Shown: one piece after another, positions 16,617 to 24,691 of the stretch | Position numbering within the stretch: the first letter of the stretch is position 1 | Layout: each line of letters begins with the position of its first letter | DNA from: Dehalococcoidia bacterium | GTDB taxonomy: Bacteria; Chloroflexota; Dehalococcoidia; Bin125 | Direction of reading: 5' to 3' | Assembly: GCA_022826965.1 (NCBI GenBank) | Contig: JAJDTU010000005.1 | Location: 620,001 to 684,000, forward strand | DNA: 64,000 nucleotides | Made by a program: the position numbers and the translations under genes | Notes under the pieces: generated by a model | Databases searched by the model: none | Told to the model about the DNA's origin: nothing | The model's input: the letters and a program-made list of their open reading frames with translations, nothing else

Positions 16617-18815
16617 TCACTGCGTCGCGAGGGGATCGAAGTTGGCGCGCAGGTAGTTGACCAGGTCCCAGCGCTCCTGGTCCGACAACTGCGGCGACCA
16701 GCCGGGCATCCCCGTGCCGCGAATGCCATCCGTGATCCACGCGTACAGCACCCCGTCGGGATGGAACGGGACATGAATGGTGAAGTTGGCCGGTGGGGCG
16801 GGCAACGAGTAGGCCAGCGGACCGTCGCCCGCGCCGGTGCCTCCGTGACAGGAAACGCAGTTCGCTGCAAACAGGGCGGAGCCTCGTTCGACGGAATCCG
16901 CCGTCAACGCAACCGGATTGGCCAGCGTTCGTCCGGGCTCGACATGCAACCCGGTCAGCAAGACGACCGCCACGATCAAACCAAGTACTGCACCGACGAA
17001 CGCGCCGTCTGCGACGCGCGGGCCGAAGCGGTCCCTGAGGTTGGGCCGATTGATCCAGGCCAGGCCGCCAACGATCAGCGCCCAGAGCGCGCCGACTCCG
17101 TTCCAGTCCATCTGGGTCAAGGGAAGCGCGAGCGCGCCCCCGCGATCGGCCGCGAACGGCGATGCCTGGTACCCGGACTCCACGCTCGTCCTCACGGCTG
17201 CCACGAGGTCGTCGCCCGAGGCCCGGCGCAGTTCCATCTCGACGGTCCAGTCCCCGGGCAAGCCGAAGTAGGCGCCCTCGAGTTGGAAGCGCCCGTCCCC
17301 GATTGGGGTCGTGTTGACAGTCACCGGACCGACCGCCGCATCCTGATAGCGGAAGCGCAGCAGCAGATCCTCCACCGGATTATCCGAGGGTGCATCGACC
17401 GTCGCCGTCCAGGTGTTGAAACCGACCAGATTAGGCGAGATCTCCAGCGACACCACGACATCACCGCGCGCAACCGTCTCAACGACGGTGTTGTCCTTCT
17501 GTTCTATCTCCGGTTGGGCGCTGGCGGGAGAAGGCAACTGGGTCAGCACGGCGGAGACGACGATCACAACCAGTCCCAGTGCCGTTTCGATGCGCATCAT
17601 CCTGCGGAAGCGGCGGGCCAGATCCTCGTCCTGTCCATCGGAGTCGGCGTCACGCGGACGAAGCAGGAACGCGTTCGTGGCGGCCGCCGAGAACAGGGCC
17701 AGCAGGACGACAACTTTGACGATGAAGACCAGGCCCCAGTCCGTGTCGACCAGCCCGCCGACATCGGGGATCTGAATCAGCGCCGAAAGCAGTCCGGCGG
17801 CGAACAGCACGGGCACCGACGCCGCCGCCACGAGCGAGAAACGCCTGACCGCTTCGACGCGGACCTCTGGCCTGTCTTTCAGGGCCAGGATCAGGCTCGC
17901 CAGACCGCCGATCCAGACCGCGACCAACGAGAGGTGCAGGGCATCGAACAACGTTCCCCAGATCCAGCCGGAGCCGATCGCTGCGCCGTGCGAGACCGCC
18001 GACGTCGAAGCCAACCAGGCCAACGCCAGAACCGCCAACAGGCGCAGCAACATCCGAGAATCAACGCTTCGCGGCCAGATCAGGCGAGCGCTGAGCGCCA
18101 GCGCCGCCAGGATCAGCGCGTACCAGCGTTGCTGCAACCAGAGACCGTTGCGCGAGTCGAACAGCACGTCGCCGAGAAATCCGATGTCGCCCAGGCGCAG
18201 CGCTCCCGCGATCGACTCGTAGGCCGTCCCCGCAATCGCGATCGCCAGCGTTCCCGCCATCAACGGCAGCAACGTCGGCAACGGCGACGGTCGCAGCAGC
18301 CAACCGATCAGCACCGCGCCCACAAACAGCACCAACGCGGCGAGACCAATTGCTTTCACCACCGCATCCGCGGCAACTGGCGGTCCGGGACGGTCGAGGT
18401 CAATGGCGATTCCGCTGCCCGACGGCGCGGAGCCGTCCTGGTTCAGCACCGAGAAGACGTACGAGCCGGTCCACGTGTGACCGTCAACCTCGGACAACGT
18501 TTCCCAGACGACCGTGTAGACCCCGGGCTCAAGTTTGAGCACGCGGACGCCCATCTGGGTGGGTACTTCGTCCGAAAACTCGGTCTCGCCGATATCGCGC
18601 CGCTGTGCCGCGCTGTCGAGTACCTGTACCGAGCTGTGGGTGCGCTGCAACTGTTCGGTCATGAACAGCGTCACCAGGGTCGGCGACTCACGTAGCGAGG
18701 CATTGACGGGCGGATCGGCGCGGGCCAACAGCGCGTGCGCGTCGGCGCTCTGCGGCCAGAGCCAGACCGCGAGCACGGCAGCCACGGCGAGGAGCACGGC
18801 GACTGCGCGTGTCAT
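16617..18815 (-). CDS. CopC-CopD-cytochrome c fusion protein
   Basis: A 732-residue envelope protein. Order: signal peptide ending ADA; CopC domain whose first mature residue is His and which keeps the DGH motif (copper ligands); eight or so CopD membrane helices (about 150-420); a beta-rich periplasmic domain (about 435-545); two more helices; and a C-terminal cytochrome c domain with CVSCH and a candidate axial Met in GTGMPGW. The combination links copper uptake or sensing with electron transfer. It is the last gene of a minus-strand operon and overlaps the upstream propeller gene by four bases (ATGA). Confidence 0.88.
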   Translation of the reverse strand: MTRAVAVLLAVAAVLAVWLWPQSADAHALLARADPPVNASLRESPTLVTLFMTEQLQRTHSSVQVLDSAAQRRDIGETEFSDEVPTQMGVRVLKLEPGVYTVVWETLSEVDGHTWTGSYVFSVLNQDGSAPSGSGIAIDLDRPGPPVAADAVVKAIGLAALVLFVGAVLIGWLLRPSPLPTLLPLMAGTLAIAIAGTAYESIAGALRLGDIGFLGDVLFDSRNGLWLQQRWYALILAALALSARLIWPRSVDSRMLLRLLAVLALAWLASTSAVSHGAAIGSGWIWGTLFDALHLSLVAVWIGGLASLILALKDRPEVRVEAVRRFSLVAAASVPVLFAAGLLSALIQIPDVGGLVDTDWGLVFIVKVVVLLALFSAAATNAFLLRPRDADSDGQDEDLARRFRRMMRIETALGLVVIVVSAVLTQLPSPASAQPEIEQKDNTVVETVARGDVVVSLEISPNLVGFNTWTATVDAPSDNPVEDLLLRFRYQDAAVGPVTVNTTPIGDGRFQLEGAYFGLPGDWTVEMELRRASGDDLVAAVRTSVESGYQASPFAADRGGALALPLTQMDWNGVGALWALIVGGLAWINRPNLRDRFGPRVADGAFVGAVLGLIVAVVLLTGLHVEPGRTLANPVALTADSVERGSALFAANCVSCHGGTGAGDGPLAYSLPAPPANFTIHVPFHPDGVLYAWITDGIRGTGMPGWSPQLSDQERWDLVNYLRANFDPLATQ

Positions 18816-19828
18816 TCCGGGCCGTCTGGCAACTCAAAGACCGACTCGCGAATGGTCTGCCACTCCTGCCCGGAGACATTGCCGGTCCAGTCGATACCAC
18901 CGTGGAACTCGCCGGGCGCGATCGCATAGGGCGGGTCCCTGGGGGCGGCCTCAACCAGGTACATGCCGAATGCGCCCATGATCAGCACGTGTCGTCCGTC
19001 ATCAGAGATGGCGAAATCGGGCTGATCCTCCCCGATCGCGGCGAGTTGGGTCAGAGCGCCGGTGTCGAATCGATAGCTCCAGATGTCCTCCGGTCCGTTC
19101 AGGCCCAGTGCCCGCGCGGAGACCTGCGGCAGGGACTGTCCGCCGGAGAACACGACGGATTCGCCGTCAGGAGCGAAGCGTGGGATGCGAACCGGTATCG
19201 GCGGCCACTCCCGTCCAGGGTCGAGAACAGTTTCCGATCCATCGGACATGTTCCGGACCACGAGGTGTGGATCGCCGCTGTGGGGAGTGTTGACGAACAC
19301 GAGGCGCGTGCCGTCAGGTGATATGTCGGCGTCACGGGCGTCTTCGCGCAAGACTTCCGCTTCCCGCCGCTGCAGATCGAGCCGGACGATGCGAATCGTG
19401 AGCTCGGCCGGCTCGTGGGTGAAGATCAGGGACTGACCGTCGGGCGTCCAGCGCGGAGTCCAGACAAACTCCGCCTGTCGGGAGTGCCTGACCACGATCT
19501 CCTGCTGGGGATCATCCAGGCTCGCAACCGCGAGGTCGGTCCCGATCGTCGTGCCCTCGGCGTTTGTCAGTTGGAAGACGACGTAGGCCACTCGTTTCCC
19601 GTCCGGGGAGATGGCCGGCTGCAGCAGTTGTTGGTCCTGTTCTGCCTCAATCAGCGGGCGTGCGCCCTGCTCGTCCTGGATCCAGAGATCAACGCCCACA
19701 GTGAACACCAGAAGCCCCGAAACCGGGATCCGGGGCTCTGCGCTTCCGGGGCCCGACGCATCATTGCCGCAGGCGACGATCGCCCATGCGCCTACGAACA
19801 ACGCCAACCAGCGCAGACGGAGCATCAT
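18812..19828 (-). CDS. TolB/WD40-like beta-propeller lipoprotein
   Basis: A 338-residue exported protein. A signal peptide ends in the lipobox IVACG (Cys near 20). At least five PD40/TolB-type blades follow, each with a PDG or DDG turn: AISPDGKRVAY, PRWTPDGQSLIF, ISPDGTRLVF, PRFAPDGESVVF and FAISDDGRHVLI. Propellers of this kind are protein-interaction scaffolds. It overlaps both neighbours by four bases, so it is translationally coupled between the CopC-like gene and the CopCD-cytochrome fusion. A role in the same envelope copper or cytochrome complex is inferred from position only. Confidence 0.82.
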   Translation of the reverse strand: MMLRLRWLALFVGAWAIVACGNDASGPGSAEPRIPVSGLLVFTVGVDLWIQDEQGARPLIEAEQDQQLLQPAISPDGKRVAYVVFQLTNAEGTTIGTDLAVASLDDPQQEIVVRHSRQAEFVWTPRWTPDGQSLIFTHEPAELTIRIVRLDLQRREAEVLREDARDADISPDGTRLVFVNTPHSGDPHLVVRNMSDGSETVLDPGREWPPIPVRIPRFAPDGESVVFSGGQSLPQVSARALGLNGPEDIWSYRFDTGALTQLAAIGEDQPDFAISDDGRHVLIMGAFGMYLVEAAPRDPPYAIAPGEFHGGIDWTGNVSGQEWQTIRESVFELPDGPE

Positions 19829-20496
19829 CGCCGCGTCCGTCCGCGGCCGAGATAGAAGCCGAACGATCCGCCCAACAGCAACGCCGCTGCGATACCCACG
19901 ACCAACCAGACGATCGGACCAACGCCGAGATTCGCGCCATCCACCGACTCCGCACGCACGACTGTCGGCCCCCGCCTCTCCGTCGCTTCCTGTTCGCTGG
20001 AGACCTGCGGGTCGTCTCCCGGATAGACGATCAACAGGTCGGCAGCGTTCAGGCGGTCCTGCTCGACTTCATCGAGACTCGGGTCTTGTCCGACGTAGAA
20101 CGGGTAGGACCCCGCATCCGAGTCGCCGTCTTCTGCGGAGAGATTAGTCCAGGAGACGATGTAGCGGCCCGGCTCCAGCGCCTCATTGACCGACACCGTC
20201 ATGACATGTCGGTCCTGGTTGCCGATCTCGGGTTCGCCCAGGCTGACTTCGCGCCCACCGTCGGCACGTGTCAGCGTGATCGCGTTCGCCCCCTCTCGGC
20301 GGAATAGCTCCTGCGTGAAGCGGATGCTGATCTCGGTGGGTGACTGGTCGAGCACCTCCGCGAACTCGGGTACCGACGACTCATAGGCGGCATGCGCGGA
20401 CGCATTGGACGCCGCCAGCCAGCAGGCCGACGCGCCCAGGACGAGCGCGAGTAGCAGGCGCCACCTACTCCGCGTGTCCGTCATGTTCGCCGCCAT
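19825..20496 (-). CDS. CopC-domain protein with C-terminal membrane anchor
   Basis: About 220 residues: a signal peptide ending ASA before His, a CopC beta-barrel (HAAYESSVP to GSYPFYVG), a Ser/Glu/Asp-rich linker and one C-terminal membrane helix with an RGRTRR tail. CopC binds copper through the N-terminal His and a DxH pair. Here the usual DGH is DGDSDAG, so the second His is missing and copper affinity may be altered. The start is ambiguous between 20496 and the ATG at 20484; both overlap the upstream lipoprotein gene. It overlaps the next gene by four bases. Confidence 0.82.
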   Translation of the reverse strand: MAANMTDTRSRWRLLLALVLGASACWLAASNASAHAAYESSVPEFAEVLDQSPTEISIRFTQELFRREGANAITLTRADGGREVSLGEPEIGNQDRHVMTVSVNEALEPGRYIVSWTNLSAEDGDSDAGSYPFYVGQDPSLDEVEQDRLNAADLLIVYPGDDPQVSSEQEATERRGPTVVRAESVDGANLGVGPIVWLVVGIAAALLLGGSFGFYLGRGRTRR

Positions 20497-20989
20497 CGTG
20501 GCTCGGAGGTTCCAGCCCGGCCAGTTGCGGTACTGCCGGCAAGGATTCGTTGCTCAGCCATGCCTCCAGCGTCGCCTCGAAGGTGTGCGCCAGGGCATGG
20601 ACGATCTTTGATGGGTCGGCCGCCGCGTGTGCGTCGTCGTTGCGGAACGCGGCCAGCAGCGAGTCCAGCCATTCCCGGTATTGCTCGACGTGATCACTCA
20701 GCTCAAGCGGCCAGTCCACCCAATCGAGCACCTCCTGGGCACGGTTCGCCCAGACCACCGCGTCGGCCGGAATCCGATGCTCCTCGCGGATGATCCGGTC
20801 GAGATGGTGGTAGCGCAACGGGTCGAGCGGCTCGAGCGCGGCAAGGATTTGCGCTCGCTGAGCGGCCTCCTGCGCTCGCGCCGCCTCCACTTCGATGTCA
20901 TCGATATCGTTGACGTTCGGCGTGCTGCACGCGCTGATTACAGCGGCCAACACGCCCAGAACCACGAGAGACGAAAGAATCTTCACCAC
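20465..20989 (-). CDS. Lipoprotein with His/Asp-rich C-terminus, unknown function
   Basis: A 174-residue exported protein with signal peptide and lipobox ISACS (Cys near 21). The mature part is predicted helical and acidic. The extreme C-terminus is rich in potential metal ligands (SHDGGEHDGHAE). I do not recognise the fold. It starts at GTG, with AAGG seven bases upstream, and begins the operon of CopC, propeller and CopCD-cytochrome genes, so a role in periplasmic copper binding or delivery is plausible. Its 3' end overlaps the CopC-like gene. Confidence 0.7.
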   Translation of the reverse strand: MVKILSSLVVLGVLAAVISACSTPNVNDIDDIEVEAARAQEAAQRAQILAALEPLDPLRYHHLDRIIREEHRIPADAVVWANRAQEVLDWVDWPLELSDHVEQYREWLDSLLAAFRNDDAHAAADPSKIVHALAHTFEATLEAWLSNESLPAVPQLAGLEPPSHDGGEHDGHAE

Positions 20990-21040
20990 ACCACCTTCTC
21001 ACTGCGCGAACGTCCGCGCATGCTCGGCTTCAGCAGACGA

Positions 21041-21412
21041 CTAGAAAATCTGCGGCGCAGGTGGAGGCCGAATGGTGTTGCGGGACGAGTCAACGGTCGA
21101 TCGCGGCGGTCTGAAATCGAGATCAGGGAAGAATGCGAGGCTGCGTTCGTCGGCCTGCGGCGATACGGCGATGTCGACCGAGTTGGCCGGCGCGGGCGCG
21201 AACAGCTGGGCAACCTCGTGTGTGGCCAGGCTCGACGCGTTCTCGGCGCCAATGGTGCAACTGCCAAGTGAAGCCTCAGAGACGACCGAGCCCGCGAACC
21301 CTGCATGTTGAACGGCGGCAACGGCCTCAACCTCCGACGCCGCAGTACGCAGCAGCACCGCGATCGCGACTGCGCACGTCAAGGCTGTGAGTAGCGAGAG
21401 TCGTCGCCTCAT
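21041..21412 (-). CDS. Small exported protein of unknown function
   Basis: A 123-residue protein with an N-terminal hydrophobic segment (LSLLTALTCAVAIAVLLR) that looks like a signal peptide or anchor, followed by a low-complexity Ala/Ser-rich and then Pro-rich tail. No family recognised. It lies 51 bases upstream of the copper/cytochrome operon in the same direction and probably belongs to that transcript. The ATG lies two bases after a 13-bp inverted repeat and has no clear ribosome-binding site, so a leaderless message is possible. Confidence 0.5.
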   Translation of the reverse strand: MRRRLSLLTALTCAVAIAVLLRTAASEVEAVAAVQHAGFAGSVVSEASLGSCTIGAENASSLATHEVAQLFAPAPANSVDIAVSPQADERSLAFFPDLDFRPPRSTVDSSRNTIRPPPAPQIF

Positions 21413-21413
21413 C

Positions 21414-21426
21414 TAGACTCAGTCTA
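21414..21426. promoter_or_regulatory. Inverted repeat TAGACTcAGTCTA between divergent genes
   Basis: A perfect 6-bp inverted repeat with a one-base centre sits two bases upstream of the minus-strand ATG at 21412, in the 77-base gap between the exported-protein gene and the heme-monooxygenase-like gene. It could be an operator. On the minus strand TAGACT is also placed like a -10 box of a leaderless transcript. Confidence 0.4.
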
Positions 21427-21489
21427 TGCGCGGCCGCCTCGGCGTGGCGGCGTGAATGACGTGGCTGTCAACTGAATGCGAGACGCACC

Positions 21490-21849
21490 GTGTATCTGGC
21501 CATGAACCGCTTCAGTGTCAATATCGAGCGCGAGGCCGAGTGGGAAGAAATCTGGAGGAATCGCGAAACCTATCTGCAGGAGGTGCCCGGTTTCGTCCAG
21601 TTCATGCTGCTGCGAGGCGCGGAGCCGGGCGACTACATCTCCTATTCGGTCTGGGAGGATCAGGCTGCATTCCATGCCTGGACGCAGTCCGAAGCCTTCC
21701 GCAGGGGCCACGCCCAGGGAACCGTTGCCGGCGTGCTGATGGGCCCTCCGCAGTTGGGTCTGTACGAACCGGTGATCAATGAGACCGCGACCAGCAGGGA
21801 GCTGATCGACACCGCGCCCGATCCGAACCGCCGCGGTCCGCGCCACTAG
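21490..21849 (+). CDS. Antibiotic-biosynthesis/heme-degrading monooxygenase-like (ABM domain)
   Basis: A 119-residue ferredoxin-like-fold protein. AMNRF (Asn near 6), the WEEIW segment, VPGFVQFMLLRG, the Trp in SVWEDQAAFHAW and SEAFRRGHA (His near 75) follow the pattern of IsdG/HmoA-type heme-degrading monooxygenases, where Asn, Trp and His are key. The start is taken at GTG 21490 because relatives begin M-x-x-AMNRF; the next ATG (21502) would trim this. Proximity to heme-protein and copper genes makes heme turnover plausible, but other ABM proteins have different roles. Confidence 0.8.
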   Translation: MYLAMNRFSVNIEREAEWEEIWRNRETYLQEVPGFVQFMLLRGAEPGDYISYSVWEDQAAFHAWTQSEAFRRGHAQGTVAGVLMGPPQLGLYEPVINETATSRELIDTAPDPNRRGPRH

Positions 21850-21855
21850 CCCATT

Positions 21856-22022
21856 CCGTCATTCCTGCGCAGGCAGGAATCACGCGGCACCAAACGGATT
21901 GTGGAGCACTGACTCTAGCCGTCCCGCAAACGGCGCGCGCAGACACCACACAGGTACGGCAGCGGTTCTCGCTGCGTAGTGTCAGCGGAGGAACGCGATT
22001 CCTGCCTGCGCAGGGATGACGG
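21856..22022. repeat. Paired inverted-repeat element A (BIME/MITE-like)
   Basis: Two 26-base arms (21856-21881 and 21997-22022) are inverted copies with one mismatch. Each contains its own hairpin (ATTCCTGC...GCAGGAAT). The core GTCATTCC(T/C)GC...G(C/G)AGGAAT resembles the widespread intergenic repeat family that includes Neisseria dRS3. It fills most of the 278-base gap between the ABM gene and the first SDR. No coding sequence is seen inside. Confidence 0.75.
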
Positions 22023-22127
22023 AAGTGCGACCAGAAGCTACCGAAGCGCGGTGATAGCCTGTGCCTGCCTGTGAAATTTTTCCCGCACGTCCGACCTGAC
22101 GGCGTTGTGGGCTGAGAGGAATCACAC

Positions 22128-23033
22128 ATGGGAATGCTTGATGGCCGGGTGGCGATCATCACCGGCGCGGGTCGTGGGATCGGGGCCGAGACGGCCAAGT
22201 TGTTCGCCTCCGAGGGCGCCAAGGTCGTCGTCAACGACCTCGGCGGCGCGGTCGACGGCTCTGGCGCTGCGGCTGCGCCGGCCGATGAGGTGGTCGCCGC
22301 GATCCGCGACGCCGGCGGTGAAGCGGTAGCCAACTACTCGTCGGTCGCCGACTACGACGCGGCCGAGGGCATCGTCAAGGCGGCGCTGGACAACTTCGGC
22401 GACCTCGACATCGTCGTCAACACAGCCGGCATCCTGCGCGACCGGATGGTCTTCAACATGACCGAAGCCGAGTGGGACGCCGTGCTCGACGTCCACCTCA
22501 AGGGTCACTTCAACCTGACCAAGTACGCCTCAATCCACTGGCGTTCCGAGCGCAAGGGTCACTACCGACTGATCAACTTCTCCTCGGTCTCCGGCATCTT
22601 CGGCGCGCCCGGCCAGCCCAACTACGCCGCGGCAAAGATGGGCATCGTCGGCTTCACCTACAGCTGCGCCAACGCCCTCGGCCGCTACGGCGCGACCGCC
22701 AACGCGATCTCGCCCGGAGCCTCAACTCGCATGACCGACACCGTGCCCGAGGAACGCCGCCGCGCCGGCAGCGACATCGGCGACTCGAGCGAAGAGGACC
22801 CGCAGCGCTCACCGGCCAACGTCGCCGTGCCGCTGGTCTACATCGCCTCCGAGCAATCCGACTGGCTCAACGGCCAGATCGTCGGGGCATCGGGCTACGA
22901 GCTACAGCTCTTCAACAAACCCGCCGTGATCCGCCAGGTCCGCGGAACCGAGCGCTGGACAACTGAGGGCGCAGCCCAGCAGATCGAGGAACTGTTCAAG
23001 CCCGCCGTCGGCGGCGGCGGCTTCTACGGATAG
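22128..23033 (+). CDS. SDR, MFE-2 dehydrogenase-like, paralogue 1
   Basis: A 301-residue short-chain dehydrogenase. The motif TGAGRGIG is near residues 12-19, the extended VVVNDLGG strand is typical of the 3-hydroxyacyl-CoA dehydrogenase unit of multifunctional enzyme 2, the NAG motif reads NTAG, and the catalytic Ser-Tyr-Lys lie in FSSVSG and NYAAAKMG. About 40 residues beyond a minimal SDR follow the active site. Likely role: NAD-dependent oxidation of a 3-hydroxyacyl-CoA or similar alcohol. The next gene is a close paralogue, separated only by a repeat element. ATG follows GAGAGGAATCACAC. Confidence 0.88.
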   Translation: MGMLDGRVAIITGAGRGIGAETAKLFASEGAKVVVNDLGGAVDGSGAAAAPADEVVAAIRDAGGEAVANYSSVADYDAAEGIVKAALDNFGDLDIVVNTAGILRDRMVFNMTEAEWDAVLDVHLKGHFNLTKYASIHWRSERKGHYRLINFSSVSGIFGAPGQPNYAAAKMGIVGFTYSCANALGRYGATANAISPGASTRMTDTVPEERRRAGSDIGDSSEEDPQRSPANVAVPLVYIASEQSDWLNGQIVGASGYELQLFNKPAVIRQVRGTERWTTEGAAQQIEELFKPAVGGGGFYG

Positions 23034-23056
23034 CGCGACGACCCCGCGTTCTCTTC

Positions 23057-23136
23057 CCGTCATTCCCGCGCAGGCGGGAATCCATCCAGGAAGACGACAG
23101 CGGGGCATCGAAATTCCCGCCTCGCGGGAATGACGG
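23057..23136. repeat. Paired inverted-repeat element B
   Basis: An 80-base element with the same core family as element A: a left arm CCGTCATTCCCGCGCAGGCG... (23057-23083) and an inverted right arm (23113-23136) differing by a small deletion. Each arm forms a hairpin. It fills the 125-base gap between the two SDR paralogues and ends 22 bases before the second ATG. Confidence 0.75.
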
Positions 23137-23158
23137 AACTGAGTAAGGAAACAACATC

Positions 23159-24064
23159 ATGGGAATGCTTGACAATCGCGTCGCAATCGTGACCGGTGCG
23201 GGACGCGGAATCGGTTCCGAAGTCGCCAAGCTGTTCGCCGCCAACGGCGCCAGCGTCGTCGTCAACGACCTCGGCGGCGCGGTCGACGGCACCGGCGGCG
23301 AGGCCGGCCCGGCCGACGAGACCGTCGCGACGATCCGCGACGCCGGCGGCAACGCCGTCGCCAACTACACGTCGGTCGCCGACTACGACGGCGCCGAGGG
23401 CATCATCCAGCAGGCGCTGGACGAGTACGGACGCCTCGACATCCTGGTCAACGTCGCCGGCAACCTGCGCGACCGGATGGTCTTCAACATGACCGAAGCG
23501 GAATGGGACGCGGTCGTCGCGGTGCACATGAAGGGCACATTCAACACCACCAAGTACGCCTCGATCTACTGGCGCGCCAATCGCGAGGGTCACTACCGGC
23601 TGATCAACTTCACCTCCGGCTCCGGCCTGCACGGAGCCCCGGGACAGCCCAACTATGCGGCCGCCAAGCTCGGCATCGTCGGCTTCACCTACAGCTGCGC
23701 CAATGCGCTGGGACGCTACGGCGTCACCTCCAACGCCATCGGCCCGGGCGCGTCCACGCGGATGACCGACACCGTGCCCACCGATCGCCGCTCGCGCGGC
23801 TTCGACGAGGACTCAGAGACGACCGTCGACCCGCGCCGCTCGCCGGCCAACGTCGCCGTGCCGATCGTCTACATGGCCTCTGAGGCCTCCGACTGGCTCA
23901 ACGGCCAGGTGATCCAGGCGATGGGCTACGACATCGGCCTCTACAACCAGTACGAGATCATCCGCAACCTCTCGAGCAACGAGCGCTGGACCGTTGAGCG
24001 GGCCGGCGAAGAGATCGAGCGGGTGTTCAAACCGGCCATCGAAGGCAGCCGCCTCTTCGGCTAA
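23159..24064 (+). CDS. SDR, MFE-2 dehydrogenase-like, paralogue 2
   Basis: A 301-residue paralogue of the preceding gene, alignable end to end without gaps and about three quarters identical by eye. It keeps TGAGRGIG, NVAG, the catalytic Ser in FTSGSG and the Tyr/Lys in NYAAAKLG. The two differ most after residue 205. Tandem duplication with divergence suggests related substrates or a heteromer. GTAAGGAAACAACATC precedes the ATG. A clear terminator lies 29 bases downstream. Confidence 0.88.
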   Translation: MGMLDNRVAIVTGAGRGIGSEVAKLFAANGASVVVNDLGGAVDGTGGEAGPADETVATIRDAGGNAVANYTSVADYDGAEGIIQQALDEYGRLDILVNVAGNLRDRMVFNMTEAEWDAVVAVHMKGTFNTTKYASIYWRANREGHYRLINFTSGSGLHGAPGQPNYAAAKLGIVGFTYSCANALGRYGVTSNAIGPGASTRMTDTVPTDRRSRGFDEDSETTVDPRRSPANVAVPIVYMASEASDWLNGQVIQAMGYDIGLYNQYEIIRNLSSNERWTVERAGEEIERVFKPAIEGSRLFG

Positions 24065-24092
24065 GCCTCTCGGTCGCAGTTCACATACGCTG

Positions 24093-24119
24093 ACGGCGGA
24101 CCTCCGGGTCCGCCGTTTT
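24093..24119 (+). terminator. Rho-independent terminator after tandem SDR genes
   Basis: The 10-bp stem ACGGCGGACC / GGTCCGCCGT with loop TCCG is followed by TTTT. It closes the tandem SDR transcription unit before the GNAT gene. Confidence 0.85.
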
Positions 24120-24145
24120 GCGTTCCTTCACCCACGGATACTTCC

Positions 24146-24667
24146 ATGACTGACGATTTGATCATTCGCGCCGCGGTCGATGCCGATATTCCCCAGTTGG
24201 CCGACCTTTACAACCACTACATCCTGACCAGCGCCGCCACGTTCGACACCGAACCGCATACCGTCGAAGCGAAGCGAGAGTGGTTCTCGAAGTACTCCGA
24301 CACCGGACCGTTCCGCGTGATGGTCGCGGTCGAGTCCGACGGCCAGATCGTCGGTCACTCATACTCCAGCGCGCTCTACCCCAAGGCGGCCTACGACAGC
24401 AGCGTCGCCACCAGCGTCTATTTGCTGCCCGGCGAGGTTGGTCGCGGCGTCGGCACTCGGCTCTGGTACGCGCTCTACGACGAGCTGCGCAAGGTCGATG
24501 AGCTGCATCAACTGTTCGCCCTGATCACTTTGCCCAACGACGCCTCAGTCGCCATGACCGAAAAGGTCGGCTACACCCTCTCCGGAGTCTGGAAAGAGTG
24601 CGGCCGAAAGTTCGACCAGTACTGGGACGTCGGAATCTGGCAACGACCGATGCGCCTCACGGAGTAA
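24146..24667 (+). CDS. GNAT N-acetyltransferase (phosphinothricin-acetyltransferase-like)
   Basis: A 173-residue GNAT-fold enzyme that would transfer acetyl from acetyl-CoA to a small amine. It follows the PAT/bar subfamily layout: IRAAVDADIPQLADLYNHY at the N-terminus, TFDTEPHTVEAKREWF, then the acetyl-CoA-binding motif VYLLPGEVGRGVGTRL near residue 92. The FALITLPNDASVAMTEKVGY stretch near the C-terminus is also typical. Substrate could be methionine sulfone/sulfoximine-like compounds, but this family is often mis-specified. It starts a short plus-strand run with the DUF4389 and LLM genes. Confidence 0.85.
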   Translation: MTDDLIIRAAVDADIPQLADLYNHYILTSAATFDTEPHTVEAKREWFSKYSDTGPFRVMVAVESDGQIVGHSYSSALYPKAAYDSSVATSVYLLPGEVGRGVGTRLWYALYDELRKVDELHQLFALITLPNDASVAMTEKVGYTLSGVWKECGRKFDQYWDVGIWQRPMRLTE

Positions 24668-24691
24668 CATTCGCGCAACTGGAGGTGATCG

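Noticed and set aside
16761-18695. A 644-codon plus-strand frame opposite the CopCD-cytochrome gene
   Set aside because: Composition (Arg/Gln/Asp-rich) is that of a shadow frame; the minus-strand gene has clear domains over the same bases.
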